DNA of 7,823 bases, taken from Campylobacterales bacterium (GTDB lineage Bacteria; Campylobacterota; Campylobacteria; Campylobacterales; QNZT01). Every line of letters begins with the position of its first letter. The first letter of the stretch is position 1. Under the pieces are notes generated by a model that was not told the origin of the DNA, searched no databases, and saw only the letters and a program-made list of their open reading frames with translations. The DNA is taken from positions 1-7,823 of the forward strand of contig JALULO010000209.1 of assembly GCA_027056215.1 (NCBI GenBank). Direction: 5' to 3'. A program made the translations under genes and the position numbers. This document shows, piece by piece, positions 5,770 through 7,823 of this stretch.

Positions 5770-7823
5770 ACTTAACTCACTTAAAACTTTCGCGAACTTC
5801 TCTTTTGCTGCTTGCAGTGTTTTTCGATTTTCCGCGACTACTGCTTCTGGGGCATTGGCAACAAATCTTTCATTGTTTAACATACCTTCTAGCTTTCCTA
5901 CCTCTTTTTCAAGTTTTGCCTTTTGATTTTCCAAACGTTTTATAACAGGTGTAAGATCTATGCCACTAAGGGGAATGTAAACTTCAAGGTTGTCACTCAC
6001 ATCTGTTACAACATCAGGCTCTTTTTGGGTAACAAAATCTACCTCTTTGACACGAGCAAGTCTTAAGATATATTTTTTAGCACTTTGCATATCGATACTT
6101 TGGTCATTGAGTTTGATAAATACTTTCTCAAGCTCACCACCAAGATCGATCGTAGCTTTTGCACGGCGAATCGAAACAATCGCTTCTATAACCAGTTCGA
6201 AAATAGCTTCAATAGCAGGATTATTTTTTACATCTTTAGGATAAGCCATCACCATGATAGAATCCGCACCATCTGTTAGAGCCGTAGCACTGAGTTCATG
6301 GTAAAGATGTTCTGAGATAAATGGCATAAAAGGGTGTAATAGTTTTAAAGATTCTTTGTAAATAGCACCAAGTTCACCGATACTCTCTTTATCTGCTTTA
6401 CTCAGCTCAATCCCCCAGTCACAAAATTCACCCCAGAAAAATCTATACAGACTCATCGCAGCATCATTAAAACGATAGCTGTCTATATTTGTACGTACTT
6501 CTTTGGTCGCCAGTGTAAAGCGACTCAACATATAACGTCCCAAATCTGTTTTTATTTCTATATCTTTAAGATCATCAAACTTCTCATGGTTTAAGAGTAA
6601 AAAGCGTGAAGCGTTATAGAGTTTGTTTGTAAAGTTTCTATAAAGTCCCAGTTTATCTTTGCTAAGGCGGATATCACGTCCTTGTACTGCAAGTGCAGCC
6701 AATGTAAAACGCAGTGTATCGGCATTGAACTCTTCGATCATGTCAAGCGGATCGATAACATTGCCTTTAGATTTACTCATCTTTTGACCATGTTCATCAC
6801 GTACGAGCGCGTGTAGATAGATATCGTAAAAAGGTACTTCTTTCATCTCATGGACACCGGTAAACATCATACGGGCTACCCAGAAAAAGAGGATATCAAA
6901 ACCAGTAATCAACATAGAATTTGGATAAAAATCTTTTAAGTCTTCTTCCTTCCAAAGTGTGCCTTTGCCAAAGTCGCCATTTCCCCATCCAAGTGTAGAA
7001 AAAGGCCATAACCCTGAACTAAACCAGGTATCTAAAACGTCAGGATCTTGAGTGATATGCTTAGAGTTACATTTTGGACAAGTTGTTGGATGGTCTTGTT
7101 CTGTCGCAAATTCTGCACCACAATCATCACAATAAAAAACAGGTATCTGATGTCCCCACCAAAGTTGTCGTGAGATACACCAATCACGTAGTTCACCCAT
7201 CCAGGCATTGAAAGAGTTGATCCAGTGTGGCGGATAAAACTTACTCTCTCCATCATTGACTTTTTGTACCGCTTCATCGGCGATCTCTTTTTTGACAAAC
7301 CACTGTTTAGAGATGTAAGGTTCTACAACATTGTGACATCGGTAACAGTGACCAACTTGATGCATATGATCTTCGATCTTAACAACAAACCCTTCTTCTT
7401 GCAGTTTGGCTACAATCTCTTCTCTCGCATCCAATCGCTCCATACCTCTAAACTCACCGCATTGTTCGTTGAGAAAACCTTTTTCATCAAAACAGGTGAT
7501 AAAATCAAGATTATGACGCTTACCAACTTCGTAATCGTTTGGATCATGGGCTGGTGTTACTTTTACGATACCCGTACCAAAATCCATATCTACATGTGCA
7601 TCGGTAATGATCTTGATCTCTCTGTTTATAAGTGGCAATTTAACCGTTTTACCAACGATATCTTTGTAACGCTCATCATCAGGATGTACCATCACTGCCG
7701 TATCGCCAAAATATGTCTCAGGTCTGGTTGTAGCCACGACAACATCACCGCTACCATCTGAAAGAGGATACTTGATATGGTAAAACTTACCGTTAACATC
7801 TTCATGCTCAACTTCGATATCAC
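5755..7823 (-). CDS. valS: Valyl-tRNA synthetase, C-terminal part (5' end outside window)
   Basis: This cytoplasmic class I synthetase charges tRNA-Val with valine. 688 residues are visible and the frame stays open to the right edge, so the GTG at 7735-7737 is an internal Val in DVVVATTRPET and not a start. Reading leftward: the CP1 editing domain with ATTRPET (7714-7734) and GTGIVKVTPAHDPNDYEV, which removes mischarged Thr; a possible zinc knuckle CDDC (7120-7131) and CPKC (7069-7080); WCISRQLWWGHQIP; the ValRS-typical DVLDTWFSSGLWPFSTLGW (about 6987-7043); the KMSKS loop (6769-6783) that binds ATP; the helical anticodon-binding domain (LGRYMLSRF onward); and the C-terminal coiled-coil tRNA arm (about 5758-5955). 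The DTWFSSGLWPFSTLGW string and C-terminal arm separate ValRS from IleRS and LeuRS. The HIGH motif and roughly the first 190 residues are outside the window. The gene converges on the DUF309 gene. Confidence 0.97.
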   Translation of the reverse strand, partial: DIEVEHEDVNGKFYHIKYPLSDGSGDVVVATTRPETYFGDTAVMVHPDDERYKDIVGKTVKLPLINREIKIITDAHVDMDFGTGIVKVTPAHDPNDYEVGKRHNLDFITCFDEKGFLNEQCGEFRGMERLDAREEIVAKLQEEGFVVKIEDHMHQVGHCYRCHNVVEPYISKQWFVKKEIADEAVQKVNDGESKFYPPHWINSFNAWMGELRDWCISRQLWWGHQIPVFYCDDCGAEFATEQDHPTTCPKCNSKHITQDPDVLDTWFSSGLWPFSTLGWGNGDFGKGTLWKEEDLKDFYPNSMLITGFDILFFWVARMMFTGVHEMKEVPFYDIYLHALVRDEHGQKMSKSKGNVIDPLDMIEEFNADTLRFTLAALAVQGRDIRLSKDKLGLYRNFTNKLYNASRFLLLNHEKFDDLKDIEIKTDLGRYMLSRFTLATKEVRTNIDSYRFNDAAMSLYRFFWGEFCDWGIELSKADKESIGELGAIYKESLKLLHPFMPFISEHLYHELSATALTDGADSIMVMAYPKDVKNNPAIEAIFELVIEAIVSIRRAKATIDLGGELEKVFIKLNDQSIDMQSAKKYILRLARVKEVDFVTQKEPDVVTDVSDNLEVYIPLSGIDLTPVIKRLENQKAKLEKEVGKLEGMLNNERFVANAPEAVVAENRKTLQAAKEKFAKVLSELSALKS

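Noticed and set aside
7735..7737. GTG as the valS start
   Set aside because: The frame continues upstream to the window edge with ValRS-like sequence (DIEVEHEDVNGKFYHIKYPL), so this codon is an internal Val.
7225..7761. A 178-codon open frame on the + strand opposite valS
   Set aside because: It lies wholly antisense to the clear ValRS editing and zinc regions, and its translation is low-complexity with no recognisable motif; it is a shadow of valS.
1..7823. A hidden defence system, mobile element, CRISPR array, tRNA or toxin-antitoxin pair
   Set aside because: Every long frame is accounted for by housekeeping or DUF genes, the spacers are about 105 bases or less, and I saw no repeat array, transposase or tRNA cloverleaf on either strand.

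Overview
The window is an AT-rich, densely packed bacterial chromosome segment. The protein families and style (short spacers, overlapping genes, NhaD antiporter, a short DUF309 protein beside valS) point to Campylobacterota (the former Epsilonproteobacteria), probably a Sulfurovum- or Sulfurimonas-like lineage. This placement comes from recalled gene content and protein style, not from a database match.

Layout: five genes read rightward from the left edge. The 3' part of nadB (L-aspartate oxidase, NAD synthesis) overlaps by 4 bases an NhaD-type Na+/H+ antiporter gene. After a 69-base spacer with an inverted repeat and a likely extended -10 promoter comes guaA (GMP synthase). guaA is followed after 3 bases by a DUF3137 membrane protein gene, which overlaps hemD (uroporphyrinogen-III synthase). 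A very AT-rich spacer of about 105 bases precedes a small rightward gene of the DUF309 type. Convergent to it, and running off the right edge, is valS (valyl-tRNA synthetase). A perfect 13-base palindrome separates the two convergent genes; it overlaps the valS stop codon and probably terminates valS.

The genes look like ordinary housekeeping functions (NAD, GMP and heme synthesis, translation, ion homeostasis) packed into two or three transcription units, plus two poorly characterised conserved proteins (DUF3137 and DUF309). I see no mobile element, CRISPR array, RNA gene, toxin-antitoxin pair or defence system. No gene-free stretch exceeds about 105 bases. The points most worth a second look are the DUF3137 protein with a signal-like N-terminus lodged between guaA and hemD, and the intergenic palindromes.
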